Assembly: GCA_009911365.1 (NCBI GenBank)
Contig: QXXF01000009.1
Location: forward strand, 1-64,000
From: Clostridiales bacterium
Lineage (GTDB): Bacteria; Bacillota; Clostridia; Peptostreptococcales; Anaerovoracaceae
Direction of reading: 5' to 3'
Length of the DNA: 64,000 bases
Made by a program: the position numbers and the translations under genes. The notes under the pieces were generated by a model. The model was not told the DNA's origin. It did not search any database and saw only the letters and a program-made list of their open reading frames with translations. This document shows, one piece after another, positions 35,307 through 42,860 of the stretch (positions are counted from its first letter, which is position 1; the number at the start of each line of letters is the position of its first letter).

Positions 35307-37133
35307 TTACTTGTTTACCAAATTTTGATACCTCATCATCAATTCAGCAATACAATCTGCCTCCGATGTTTCCTTAATGTCAAATCCATATGCTCGCATT
35401 ACAGCTCTATCATTTTCTTGGTGTGCTTTGCGAAGTTCCCTTGGCATTATTAATGGATCATATAAATCTGCAAGGGAATTATCAGAATATAAATTGCGGG
35501 CATCTAATATCCCTTGAGCAGTCTGCTCTATTTTTCTTTTCTGATCCTCCGTAGAATTAGGCCACGGATAATTATTATATACGACATCATTAGAATAGCG
35601 ATAATCACTTTTAATACGTCCACAGATAGCACGAACCCATGCCATATGGACATTGGAAATTAGAATCCCAAAATGATATAACGAAGCTCCCGGTAGCATA
35701 TTATTCGCATCTCCACAAATCATCTCTGGATCCATAAAGCCAAAAGGAATGTATCTTCTGTTTTCTGATGAATGCCGTGGGATAAGAATATAATTTATAT
35801 TAGGTTGCCTCATCTCCATGAAACGTGATGGATAATCTGCATATTTTTGTGTAGCTTTTTTGGGACTTGCAAGTCTAAATTCTCGGACTGCTGCGATTCT
35901 CTTCCTAACTTCATTAAGGTTTGATATATCTGAAAGACTAGCGTTTTCTAACCAAAGACACCAACGTTTAATATTATGTAAATATTCCCGTGCGCCAATA
36001 AATTGCTTTAGATATTTAATAGCTTTCGGTTCTTTTTTGCATAATAGTTTATACTCGTCATTTGATAAAAGAAGATTGCCCCCGTCAACGGGGCTACTAC
36101 CTTTAAGCATTTCCGGCACATCTGATAATGGAGTATTTCTGCTTACAACAAACACATCTGGGGCATCAACCAAATATGCATTAATATTTCCTGCAATCTT
36201 ACAATCTTCAGAAGTGTAGATTCTCCTTTTTCTCTTATTTTCAGCAATACTGAATCCCACAATTACACAATGCACGTGCGCCTTTATACTTGCTTCACTA
36301 TCCCATCGAAATGTCCGATGGGCAAAATCTATATGCATTCCAAATCTATCATATAAAGGCTTCCATACACCCGCAACTTGCTCTCCCTGTGTAATCGAAT
36401 TTGTTGAAACAAAAGCAGTTCTAATCTTGGTTCCTTGCATAAGTTCAGCAGCTTTAAAATACCAGCCAGAAACATAATCATTTTTTCCTGCCGTTTTATA
36501 TGGTTTTCCTTTTTCAGTAACATAGATATATGAAATATCTTCTTTCTGATTTTTGCTTTGCAAGGAATACCCCACAAATGGCGGATTCCCCATAATATAA
36601 TTTAGTTTTTCTTTTGCGATAACATCGTTCCATTCCATTCGTAAAGCATTCCCCTCGATAATATTTGCGTAAGAACGTAACGGCAGAAAATCAAGATTCA
36701 TATGAACAACATCTTCTGTTGCTTTCATCATCTGGGATTCCGCTATCCACAAAGCGGTCTTCGCTACAGTTACGGCAAAATCATTGATTTCTATTCCATA
36801 GAATTGGCCAATAGATACTTTTATTGGCCTAGCTTTTTCCCCCAAATTTCCAAATGTAATCTGACCAGTAACCTGCTTTTTGTCTATTTCTATTTTCATT
36901 CGCAAGACTTCATTTTCAAGATGCCGAATCGAAATATAACTTTCTGTCAAAAAATTTCCTGATCCACATGCAGGGTCTGTTGCCATGTCTAAAATGATAC
37001 AATTACACGAACCTCTAAAATTTGCACCCAAGCCTGCCCTTTGGTGCATTTTTGGTGCAAATGCCGCTGGATCTCTTTTTGCTTCTTTCCTTAACGATGT
37101 TATCCGCATAGGTACATTTTGCACACTCATCAT
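35307..37133 (-). CDS. MmeI-like DNA adenine methyltransferase, N terminus missing
   Basis: The product has the N6-adenine methyltransferase motif I (TDPACGSGNFL) and catalytic NPPF (YIMGNPPFVGY). Target-recognition and C-terminal parts of the MmeI/type IIL family follow (PSRFMEMRQPNINYILIPR, MLPGASLYHFGILIS, DVVYNNYPWP, LADLYDPLIMPRELRKAH). Intact family members are about 900 aa with an N-terminal PD-(D/E)XK nuclease and a helical spacer. Here motif I sits near residue 53, so nuclease and spacer are absent and the first 45 or so residues are unrelated. No good ribosome site precedes the ATG at 37133. It could still methylate if expressed. Confidence 0.78.
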   Translation of the reverse strand: MMSVQNVPMRITSLRKEAKRDPAAFAPKMHQRAGLGANFRGSCNCIILDMATDPACGSGNFLTESYISIRHLENEVLRMKIEIDKKQVTGQITFGNLGEKARPIKVSIGQFYGIEINDFAVTVAKTALWIAESQMMKATEDVVHMNLDFLPLRSYANIIEGNALRMEWNDVIAKEKLNYIMGNPPFVGYSLQSKNQKEDISYIYVTEKGKPYKTAGKNDYVSGWYFKAAELMQGTKIRTAFVSTNSITQGEQVAGVWKPLYDRFGMHIDFAHRTFRWDSEASIKAHVHCVIVGFSIAENKRKRRIYTSEDCKIAGNINAYLVDAPDVFVVSRNTPLSDVPEMLKGSSPVDGGNLLLSNDEYKLLCKKEPKAIKYLKQFIGAREYLHNIKRWCLWLENASLSDISNLNEVRKRIAAVREFRLASPKKATQKYADYPSRFMEMRQPNINYILIPRHSSENRRYIPFGFMDPEMICGDANNMLPGASLYHFGILISNVHMAWVRAICGRIKSDYRYSNDVVYNNYPWPNSTEDQKRKIEQTAQGILDARNLYSDNSLADLYDPLIMPRELRKAHQENDRAVMRAYGFDIKETSEADCIAELMMRYQNLVNK

Positions 37134-37175
37134 AACGATGCCGTATGCACCATTGCGGAATATATGGTTTTTAGG

Positions 37176-37949
37176 CTAGGTTTCTTTTTGGAACTCTTTT
37201 TCAAAATTCCATGCTTCAAATATATTCACATAGTTGGAATGTATCTGTCCTCTTTGTTTTTCCCAATCATATCGCTGGTTACAATACTTATCAATATCTT
37301 TCAGATATTCATCAACTTTCCTTAAAGCATCTGAAACTCTACCAAGCTGGATAGACAATACTGTTTGAAGCGGTTCATCTGCAGAAGTAACAATTCTGTT
37401 TAAAACATTCTGCTGCAAATAATCAATTTTCACTTTATTGATTGCAATTTTTACTGCATTGCAACCTTTCAAAATGGGCTGAAAATCTATTGCTGTTTCC
37501 CTGCAAAACTTCTGGTGTGCTGTTAGCAAGAGATTTTTTTGTTTGAACGGTGCATAATCAGTACTCTGCAATGCAAAAATCTCACTTTGAATCATTCTTG
37601 ATGTTTCATCTAAAAGATTATCCGGAACACCAGCTTCTGTATTTCTTTGATGATCACATATGTTTTGTTTCATCAAAAATAAAGCCTGATACAGATAGAG
37701 TGCCTGATAAAAAATATATTCCTCAACAGATGCCTTTGCTGTGATATATTTTTGCACCTCGCAAATCAAAACAACGAGCATACTTGCAAAAGCTCCTCCA
37801 AATATTGTAAGGACGAAATTATTTGAAAACCATATCGTATTTAACTCAAGCATATGTGTTTCCATGTTTACCGTAGTAAAATAAGTTAGTGCCAAAAACA
37901 AGATTGACACAAACGCAGTGAATTTTATTACTTTAACATTGCCTCTCAT
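37176..37949 (-). CDS. Two-helix membrane protein of unknown function in the island
   Basis: From the ATG at 37949 (AAGGTGA upstream) the product is 257 aa. Two membrane helices (about residues 5-22 and 40-62, with NFVLTIFGGAFASMLVVLI) are followed by a long helical cytosolic part with coiled-coil character (GRVSDALRKVDEYLKDIDKY). It is the upstream neighbour of the methyltransferase in the same orientation and belongs to the AT-rich block. I do not recognise the family. A membrane effector or sensor role would be guesswork. Confidence 0.65.
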   Translation of the reverse strand: MRGNVKVIKFTAFVSILFLALTYFTTVNMETHMLELNTIWFSNNFVLTIFGGAFASMLVVLICEVQKYITAKASVEEYIFYQALYLYQALFLMKQNICDHQRNTEAGVPDNLLDETSRMIQSEIFALQSTDYAPFKQKNLLLTAHQKFCRETAIDFQPILKGCNAVKIAINKVKIDYLQQNVLNRIVTSADEPLQTVLSIQLGRVSDALRKVDEYLKDIDKYCNQRYDWEKQRGQIHSNYVNIFEAWNFEKEFQKET

Positions 37950-37985
37950 ATAAATCACCTTTTTATAAAATCAATTGCACTTTTC

Positions 37986-38822
37986 TTATTCCGAAATTGT
38001 GATAGCTTTTAACACTTCATCTATCTTAATAGCTTGTACGGGAACATACTCACCATTGAGACGAACACCTCCGCCAGTCAATGAAAATAATTCTCTGGAA
38101 GTGTTTAAATCCAGTCGTAGATTCTCGTTTGAGAGTAACTGGTCAAGTTCAAAAGCCACTTTCCTTGAAAGAAATTTCTCAGCCTCTTTCTGACGTTCAA
38201 TACACCCTTCTTCCGATTCGCAGTCCTTACGAATGCGGGCATTACTGATAATACGGATTTCATTAACTACTCCGAGCATATGGTAAACCAAACGCATCAT
38301 GTGCGTTTTGGCTTCATTTTCATCCATATCAAAATAGAGCTGCTCAAAAGCCTTATCGATTTGTGTTGAAACTTCTTCAAGTCGCCTGTCAGGTTTGGTT
38401 TTCTCCATTATTGCAGTTTTTGTGGTAAAGGAAGATTTCTGCTCTGTTTTCCCACCAACCTTGCTTTTTATTCTGTGTCCTTTTTCTTTAATCCAAGGCC
38501 ATGCTGTGTTCTTCCACCATGGAGAAACAACATTTCGGAACAGGAAAATACCTCCTGCAACAATAGCCGCTCCCAAGGCTTCGCCAACTTGCTGGGCAAA
38601 TTCCTCCTGCTCCGGTGTAAGCCGAACACGGCGCTCCTCATAAGGGTATGGTTCATAATCATCGTTTATTAAATCATCAATATCGTATTCTTCCCATTCA
38701 ATAATATCAGGGTTTTGGTTATTTTCATCCCGTGTCAATCCCCTCACGCGATCAGGATTATCCTTGGAGCGAATAAGATGATCTCCATCTTTCACTATAG
38801 GTTTATATACTTTCTCACCCAT
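37986..38822 (-). CDS. Island protein of unknown function with one hydrophobic segment
   Basis: The product is 278 aa from the ATG at 38822 (AAAGGAG upstream). An acidic N-terminal part (WEEYDIDDLINDDYEPYPYE) leads to a possible membrane segment (VGEALGAAIVAGGIFLFRNV, near residues 88-107). A basic linker and a helical C-terminal domain follow (AFEQLYFDMDENEAKTHMMR, MLGVVNEIRIISNARIRKDC). No family recognised. It lies 21 bases after the XRE gene and 36 bases before the next membrane protein, so the whole block is probably one transcription unit. Confidence 0.62.
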   Translation of the reverse strand: MGEKVYKPIVKDGDHLIRSKDNPDRVRGLTRDENNQNPDIIEWEEYDIDDLINDDYEPYPYEERRVRLTPEQEEFAQQVGEALGAAIVAGGIFLFRNVVSPWWKNTAWPWIKEKGHRIKSKVGGKTEQKSSFTTKTAIMEKTKPDRRLEEVSTQIDKAFEQLYFDMDENEAKTHMMRLVYHMLGVVNEIRIISNARIRKDCESEEGCIERQKEAEKFLSRKVAFELDQLLSNENLRLDLNTSRELFSLTGGGVRLNGEYVPVQAIKIDEVLKAITISE

Positions 38823-38843
38823 GAACAAGCTACTCCTTTCGGA

Positions 38844-39053
38844 TTATTCTTTCTTCACATAAGTCAATTCGACATCATACCCCAAGGATTCAAGCATCTG
38901 TATGAACGTCTTATTTACAATTTTTTCGCTTTTCTTAATCAGCCGATTCACATAAGACGGCGTGGTACCGATATCTTCGGCGAGTTTTGCCTGTGTAGTT
39001 TCCGCTTCTATGCATTTGACCTTTACATCGACTTCTATGTTGTTTTTCAGCAT
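38844..39053 (-). CDS. Small XRE-family helix-turn-helix regulator
   Basis: The 69 aa single-domain protein has a clear Cro/CI helix-turn-helix: TTQAKLAEDIGTTPSYVNRL, then IVNKTFIQMLESLGYDVELT. The C-terminal strand is typical of small XRE proteins in mobile elements. It is the first gene of the AT-rich island block and probably regulates it. Confidence 0.8.
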   Translation of the reverse strand: MLKNNIEVDVKVKCIEAETTQAKLAEDIGTTPSYVNRLIKKSEKIVNKTFIQMLESLGYDVELTYVKKE

Positions 39054-39142
39054 TGCCCCTCACCTGTCCATGTCCTTTGAAATAAATTATCCTATCCGTA
39101 CAATTTATTGTATCACTTTATTTCCACATTTTCAATCCATCG

Positions 39143-39173
39143 GAGAAAAAAGACACCCGGCCGAAGCCGAATG
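39143..39173 (-). terminator. Rho-independent terminator after the serine recombinase
   Basis: On the minus strand CATTCGGC-TTCG-GCCGGGTG forms an 8-pair stem with a UUCG loop (arms 39166-39173 and 39154-39161), followed by TCTTTTTTCT. It ends the recombinase genes and sits at the composition break at the prophage edge. Confidence 0.85.
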
Positions 39174-39193
39174 CCAGTTTCGCCATTATTCTG

Positions 39194-40774
39194 TTATGCC
39201 TGAATCTCCGTCCCATCGCGGAAGGTGACCGTGATTTCCTTTTTCCTGCCGACCGTCACGAAGTCCACCATGCAGCCCCAGAGCCGTTCGTCAAATTCTG
39301 CGATGGAGCCGTCCTGCTTTTTCAGCATCCTGATAAAGTCCACCAGCCTTTCGCTCTGCGCTTCCTTGGCGGAGATGGCGGCTGCCACCTCATCGTACCG
39401 CGTCTTTGCCGTTTCATACCTCTGAACCAGTCCATTGTATCGATTCTGGTACTCGTCCTGGTCCTGCGCGATGCGGGCGTTTTCTGCTACGATGCTCTTC
39501 GTCATCTCCACCAGTACCAACATCTCGTCCTCCAGCTTCTGCCTTTCTTCCCGCAGGGAGTCGGTAGCGCAGAGCGTCCTGCGGATAATCTCCGCATTGG
39601 CGATGATCTCTTTCTTCTCGGTCACCAGCTGGTTGTAAGCCGACACGAACGCCGCCTTGACCTCGTCCTCCGTGACATGGGGAGTCCCGCATTTCTCGCC
39701 ATTGTACTTGCGGTTGCAGCGGTAGATGACCTTGCGGTACCGGTCTGTGGAATGCCAGACCTTCGAGCCGAACCACCCGCCGCAGTCGGCGCATTTTATC
39801 TTGTTGGAGAAAATACTCACGCCGCTGTAGCGTGTGCCGCCTTTGCTTCGTCTCGCAAGCTCCGCCTGCACCATATCGAATACAGCGGGACTGATTATGG
39901 CTTCGTGGTTTCCTTCCACATAGTACTGCGGCACCTCACCCTCATTCTTCTTCATTTTCTTCTGCAGGAAGTCTACCGTGAATTCCTTCTGCAGGAGCGC
40001 ATCGCCTTTGTATTTCTCGTTCGAGAGCATCCTGCGAACCGTCTGCTGGTTCCACACGTCCTTGCCGCCGGGCGTTTTGATGCCCCGGTGCGTAAGTTCC
40101 GCAGCGATGGAATGCGGCGTCATGCCTTCAAGGAACAGTCGGAAAATCAGCCTCACCACTTCCGCCTGTTCAGGATTGACCACAATCTTTCCTGTCTCTT
40201 TGTCCATATCCAGTCCCATGAAGCGGCTGTAGGCAAAGCTGACCTTGCCGTCCGCCATGCGCTTGCGCTGTCCCCATGTGACATTCTCGGAAATGGAGCG
40301 GCTCTCTTCCTGTGCAAGGCTCGACATGATGGTGATAAGCAGTTCACCCTTGGAGTCAAATGTCCAGATATTTTCCTTTTCAAAATAGCACTCGACGTTA
40401 TGCTCCTTCAGCTGCCGGATGGTGGTCAGGCTGTCCACCGTGTTCCTTGCGAAACGGGAGACGCTCTTGGTGATGATAAGGTCGATTTTCCCGGCAAGGG
40501 CATCGGCGATCATTGCTTTAAATCCCTCGCGTTTTTTGGTGTTCGTCGCAGAGATACCTTCGTCCGTATATATGGCTGCAAACTCCCAATCGTCCCGGCT
40601 CTTGATGTAATTCGTGTAGTAATCGACCTGTGCCTCATAGCTTGTGGTCTGTTCCTCATGGTCAGTCGAGACACGGGCATATCCGGCGACACGCCGTTTC
40701 TTTGTGCTGTTAATTGGTGCCGCTGTGTAGCGGCTGATCGTTGGCGGAATTGTCGTCACTTTTCTTTGTGTCAT
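39194..40774 (-). CDS. Large serine recombinase (site-specific integrase), downstream copy
   Basis: The 526 aa product has a resolvase catalytic domain with nucleophile Ser in VAGYARVSTD, and EGISATNTKKREGF, SVSRFARNTVDSL and LAQEESRSISENV. The Recombinase domain follows (YSRFMGLDMDKETGKI to NEKYKGDALLQKEFTVDF). Next are a zinc ribbon (CADCGGWF...CNRKYNGEKCG) and a long coiled coil (EERQKLEDEMLVLVEMTKSI). All usual parts are present. Its first 65 bases overlap the end of the other recombinase gene. One or both enzymes should integrate and excise the prophage. Confidence 0.92.
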   Translation of the reverse strand: MTQRKVTTIPPTISRYTAAPINSTKKRRVAGYARVSTDHEEQTTSYEAQVDYYTNYIKSRDDWEFAAIYTDEGISATNTKKREGFKAMIADALAGKIDLIITKSVSRFARNTVDSLTTIRQLKEHNVECYFEKENIWTFDSKGELLITIMSSLAQEESRSISENVTWGQRKRMADGKVSFAYSRFMGLDMDKETGKIVVNPEQAEVVRLIFRLFLEGMTPHSIAAELTHRGIKTPGGKDVWNQQTVRRMLSNEKYKGDALLQKEFTVDFLQKKMKKNEGEVPQYYVEGNHEAIISPAVFDMVQAELARRSKGGTRYSGVSIFSNKIKCADCGGWFGSKVWHSTDRYRKVIYRCNRKYNGEKCGTPHVTEDEVKAAFVSAYNQLVTEKKEIIANAEIIRRTLCATDSLREERQKLEDEMLVLVEMTKSIVAENARIAQDQDEYQNRYNGLVQRYETAKTRYDEVAAAISAKEAQSERLVDFIRMLKKQDGSIAEFDERLWGCMVDFVTVGRKKEITVTFRDGTEIQA

Positions 40775-42131
40775 GCATCTTCCCCTCCTTCCGTTTCACA
40801 TACTCATTGAAGCCCATGCCCGTGCCGTTCCTGCCGCCAGCATAATTATATTCGCTCCAGAGTGCTTTTCTCTCAGGTGTCCACATATCTCGTTTCGCCG
40901 TGGTTTTCCATTTCGTTTCAATGGAGCTTCCATCGTAAAAATGGAACTCCATCGTGTCCGTGCCAATAATTCTGACTTGTTCAATCCGCTCCGAAAAGAT
41001 GTTGGCATCGAATTCATCAAGCCCCAGCACATCACAGCAGATACGCTTTAGCTGCTCCTCCGGCACGTCCTTTGCACCGCAGCTTAACTTGCGCCTGCCT
41101 TTTTTCGAGCCGCAGGTCCAGAGGACATACTTGCCGCGCTTTCTGGCAGAGCGGACATAACTCCGTCCGCAGTTCCCGCATTTGATTTTCGTGGAGAAAC
41201 ATGAAAGGTTCAGAGCCTTGTTCGCAAAGCAGCCTAATTCTTTCCGTCTCGCAATCTCGGACTGGACATAATCGAATGTCGCCTTGTCAATGATGGCGGG
41301 ATGCGTGTCCTCCACATAATACTGGGGAAGCTCGCCGTGGTTCTTTTTCCGCTGTTTGGAAATGGGATCAGCAATGAACTCTTTCTGCAGGAGAAGGTTT
41401 CCCGTGTATGTGATGTTCGTCAGCACCACCTTGATGTTGGAATCCACCCAGCGGCATCCCTCCCTCGTGGTGATGCCCTCGGCTGCAAATTCCCGCTCTG
41501 TTTCCAGTCTCGACTTACCGTCCAGGAAATTCTGGAAAATCCGTCTCACAATCTTCGCTTCCTCCGGCACGATGACCAGCTCGTCACCTTCCCAGCGGTA
41601 TCCATAGACGCGGAATTTCCCATTCGGTATGCCCTTTTCAAAGCGTTTTCTTGTTCCCCATTTCACATTTTCAGAAATGCTGCGGCTCTCTTCCTGCGCA
41701 AAGGATGCAAGGATAGTGAGCATCAGTTCGCCGTCACCGCTCATGGAATTGATATGCTCCTTCTCGAAACGTACTTCCACACCAATGTCCTTTAAGTGCC
41801 GCACCGTTTCCAGCAAATCTACCGTGTTTCTTGCAAACCGCTGAATCGACTTTGTGAGGATGATATCAATTTCGCCGTTTTCAGCGGTTTCAATCATCCG
41901 CCGGAATTCGCTTCGCTTGGCCGTCCCCGTACCGGAAACTCCATCATCCGCAAACACGCCCGCGTACTGCCAGTCAGGATTTTTCTGTATCAGGGAACTG
42001 TAGTAGCTGATCTGTGCGGAAAGGGAATGGTTCATGCGCTCTGATTCCATTGAAACGCGGGCATAGGCGGCGACTTTTTTCTTTTCTTTTATGGTCGGCA
42101 GTGTCTGCTCGACCTTTGTTATTTTCGCCAT
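40710..42131 (-). CDS. Large serine recombinase, upstream copy
   Basis: The 473 aa product has nucleophile Ser in KVAAYARVSMES, with DDGVSGTGTAKRSEFRRM, SIQRFARNTVDLLETV and FAQEESRSISENVKW. The Recombinase domain (VYGYRWEGDELVIVPEEA) and a zinc ribbon (CGNCGRSY...CGSKKGRRKLSCGA) follow. The C-terminal coiled coil is short compared with the neighbour; instead it ends in a small charged domain (WTPERKALWSEYNYAGGRNG). Tandem, diverged serine recombinases like these are frequent in Clostridia prophages and may act together. A copy of the phage promoter-like repeat lies just upstream (42155-42183). Confidence 0.92.
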   Translation of the reverse strand: MAKITKVEQTLPTIKEKKKVAAYARVSMESERMNHSLSAQISYYSSLIQKNPDWQYAGVFADDGVSGTGTAKRSEFRRMIETAENGEIDIILTKSIQRFARNTVDLLETVRHLKDIGVEVRFEKEHINSMSGDGELMLTILASFAQEESRSISENVKWGTRKRFEKGIPNGKFRVYGYRWEGDELVIVPEEAKIVRRIFQNFLDGKSRLETEREFAAEGITTREGCRWVDSNIKVVLTNITYTGNLLLQKEFIADPISKQRKKNHGELPQYYVEDTHPAIIDKATFDYVQSEIARRKELGCFANKALNLSCFSTKIKCGNCGRSYVRSARKRGKYVLWTCGSKKGRRKLSCGAKDVPEEQLKRICCDVLGLDEFDANIFSERIEQVRIIGTDTMEFHFYDGSSIETKWKTTAKRDMWTPERKALWSEYNYAGGRNGTGMGFNEYVKRKEGKMHDTKKSDDNSANDQPLHSGTN

Positions 42132-42154
42132 AAAATCACTTCCTTCCGCTGCTA

Positions 42155-42183
42155 TACATCACTCTTTTCGCCCCAAATAGCAA
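42155..42183 (-). promoter_or_regulatory. Phage repeat element, diverged copy before the recombinases
   Basis: The minus strand reads CGAATCCGCTTGCTATTTGG and continues through GAGT to GATGTA. TTGCTA and GATGTA are separated by 17 bases, as in the five clearer copies in the head region. It overlaps the 3' end of the SHOCT-like gene and precedes the recombinase ATG at 42131 by about 25 bases. Confidence 0.5.
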
Positions 42184-42350
42184 GCGGATTCGGAAAATAA
42201 TGTACCCAAAATTGGACGGTATTTCTCAAGGAAAATTGTATCAATCTGACGATACTCATCCTCCGATATAAGCCCATCGGAGAGCATTTTCCGGGCAAGG
42301 TGCATGGTGGTCTGGTACAGCTTTTCATTTCTGAATTCTTCCTTACTCAT
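42159..42350 (-). CDS. SHOCT-like small protein of recombinase cassettes
   Basis: The 63 aa product begins MSKEEFRNEKLYQTTMHLAR; the ATG at 42350 is preceded by GGAG and overlaps the upstream gene by 8 bases. The core LARKMLSDGLISEDEYRQID has the 'short C-terminal' (SHOCT) pattern of a helix pair with an LxxGxIxxEEY signature. Such proteins accompany tandem serine recombinases in Clostridia elements, but what they do there is unknown. It could be a recombination directionality or oligomerisation factor (inference). Confidence 0.7.
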   Translation of the reverse strand: MSKEEFRNEKLYQTTMHLARKMLSDGLISEDEYRQIDTIFLEKYRPILGTLFSESACYLGRKE

Positions 42351-42738
42351 CGCCATCTCCAAACCTGTGCCTGATATAACAGACGCGTCCGCAATATTTG
42401 CGGTTTTTGCTTCCATAGGCTTGAAACTGCCTGCCGCAGCACTCACATTTGTAACTGTAGACCGCCTTTTTGTTGACGGCTTCCCTATGGCTGTTCCACC
42501 ATTTCATCCTGCACACATCAGAGCAGAATTTCTTTTCCCTCGCCCCTGCCGGCTGTACGATAGGCTTTCCGCAGCATTTGCAGTATGACGAAACGGTTTC
42601 CCTGGAAGTATCCTTGCACCGCCTATAAAAAGATTTGACCGTATTTATGGAAAGTTCCAATCGGTCTGCTATTTCCGAATATGTGAGTCCCTCGGAACGC
42701 AGCGAAATAACATCTGATTTTTGTTCTGCCGTCATCAT
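42343..42738 (-). CDS. Helix-turn-helix plus double zinc-finger protein
   Basis: The 131 aa product has an N-terminal sigma-region-4-like helix-turn-helix (VISLRSEGLTYSEIADRLEL then SINTVKSFYRRC). Two zinc-binding knuckles follow, CKCCGKPI...CSDVCRMKWW and CECCGRQF...CGRVCYIRHR. Start at 42738 because GGAGG lies 5 bases upstream. It heads a four-gene cassette with the SHOCT-like protein and two serine recombinases. DNA binding is certain in type, but whether it regulates transcription or recombination direction is open. Confidence 0.78.
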   Translation of the reverse strand: MMTAEQKSDVISLRSEGLTYSEIADRLELSINTVKSFYRRCKDTSRETVSSYCKCCGKPIVQPAGAREKKFCSDVCRMKWWNSHREAVNKKAVYSYKCECCGRQFQAYGSKNRKYCGRVCYIRHRFGDGDE

Positions 42739-42806
42739 AGGCACCTCCACGCTCTTGATGTGTCTATAGGCAAAAGAATACGGCAGAATCCGAAGCGCTG
42801 TTCAAC

Positions 42807-42853
42807 GAAAAAGAGCCGCAGGCATTTGGAATCTATCCAAATACCTGCGGCTC
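42807..42853 (-). terminator. Strong terminator of the late lytic operon
   Basis: GAGCCGCAGGCATTTGGA (42813-42830) pairs with the arm at 42836-42853, one mismatch in 18, around a 5-base loop, followed on the minus strand by T5. It lies 8 bases past the endolysin stop. Confidence 0.92.
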
Positions 42854-42860
42854 ATAAGAT

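Noticed and set aside
39677-40810. Long plus-strand open frame of 377 codons
   Set aside because: It is the mirror of the serine recombinase gene, with Cys/His/Leu-rich text and no domain; the minus strand carries a clear enzyme.
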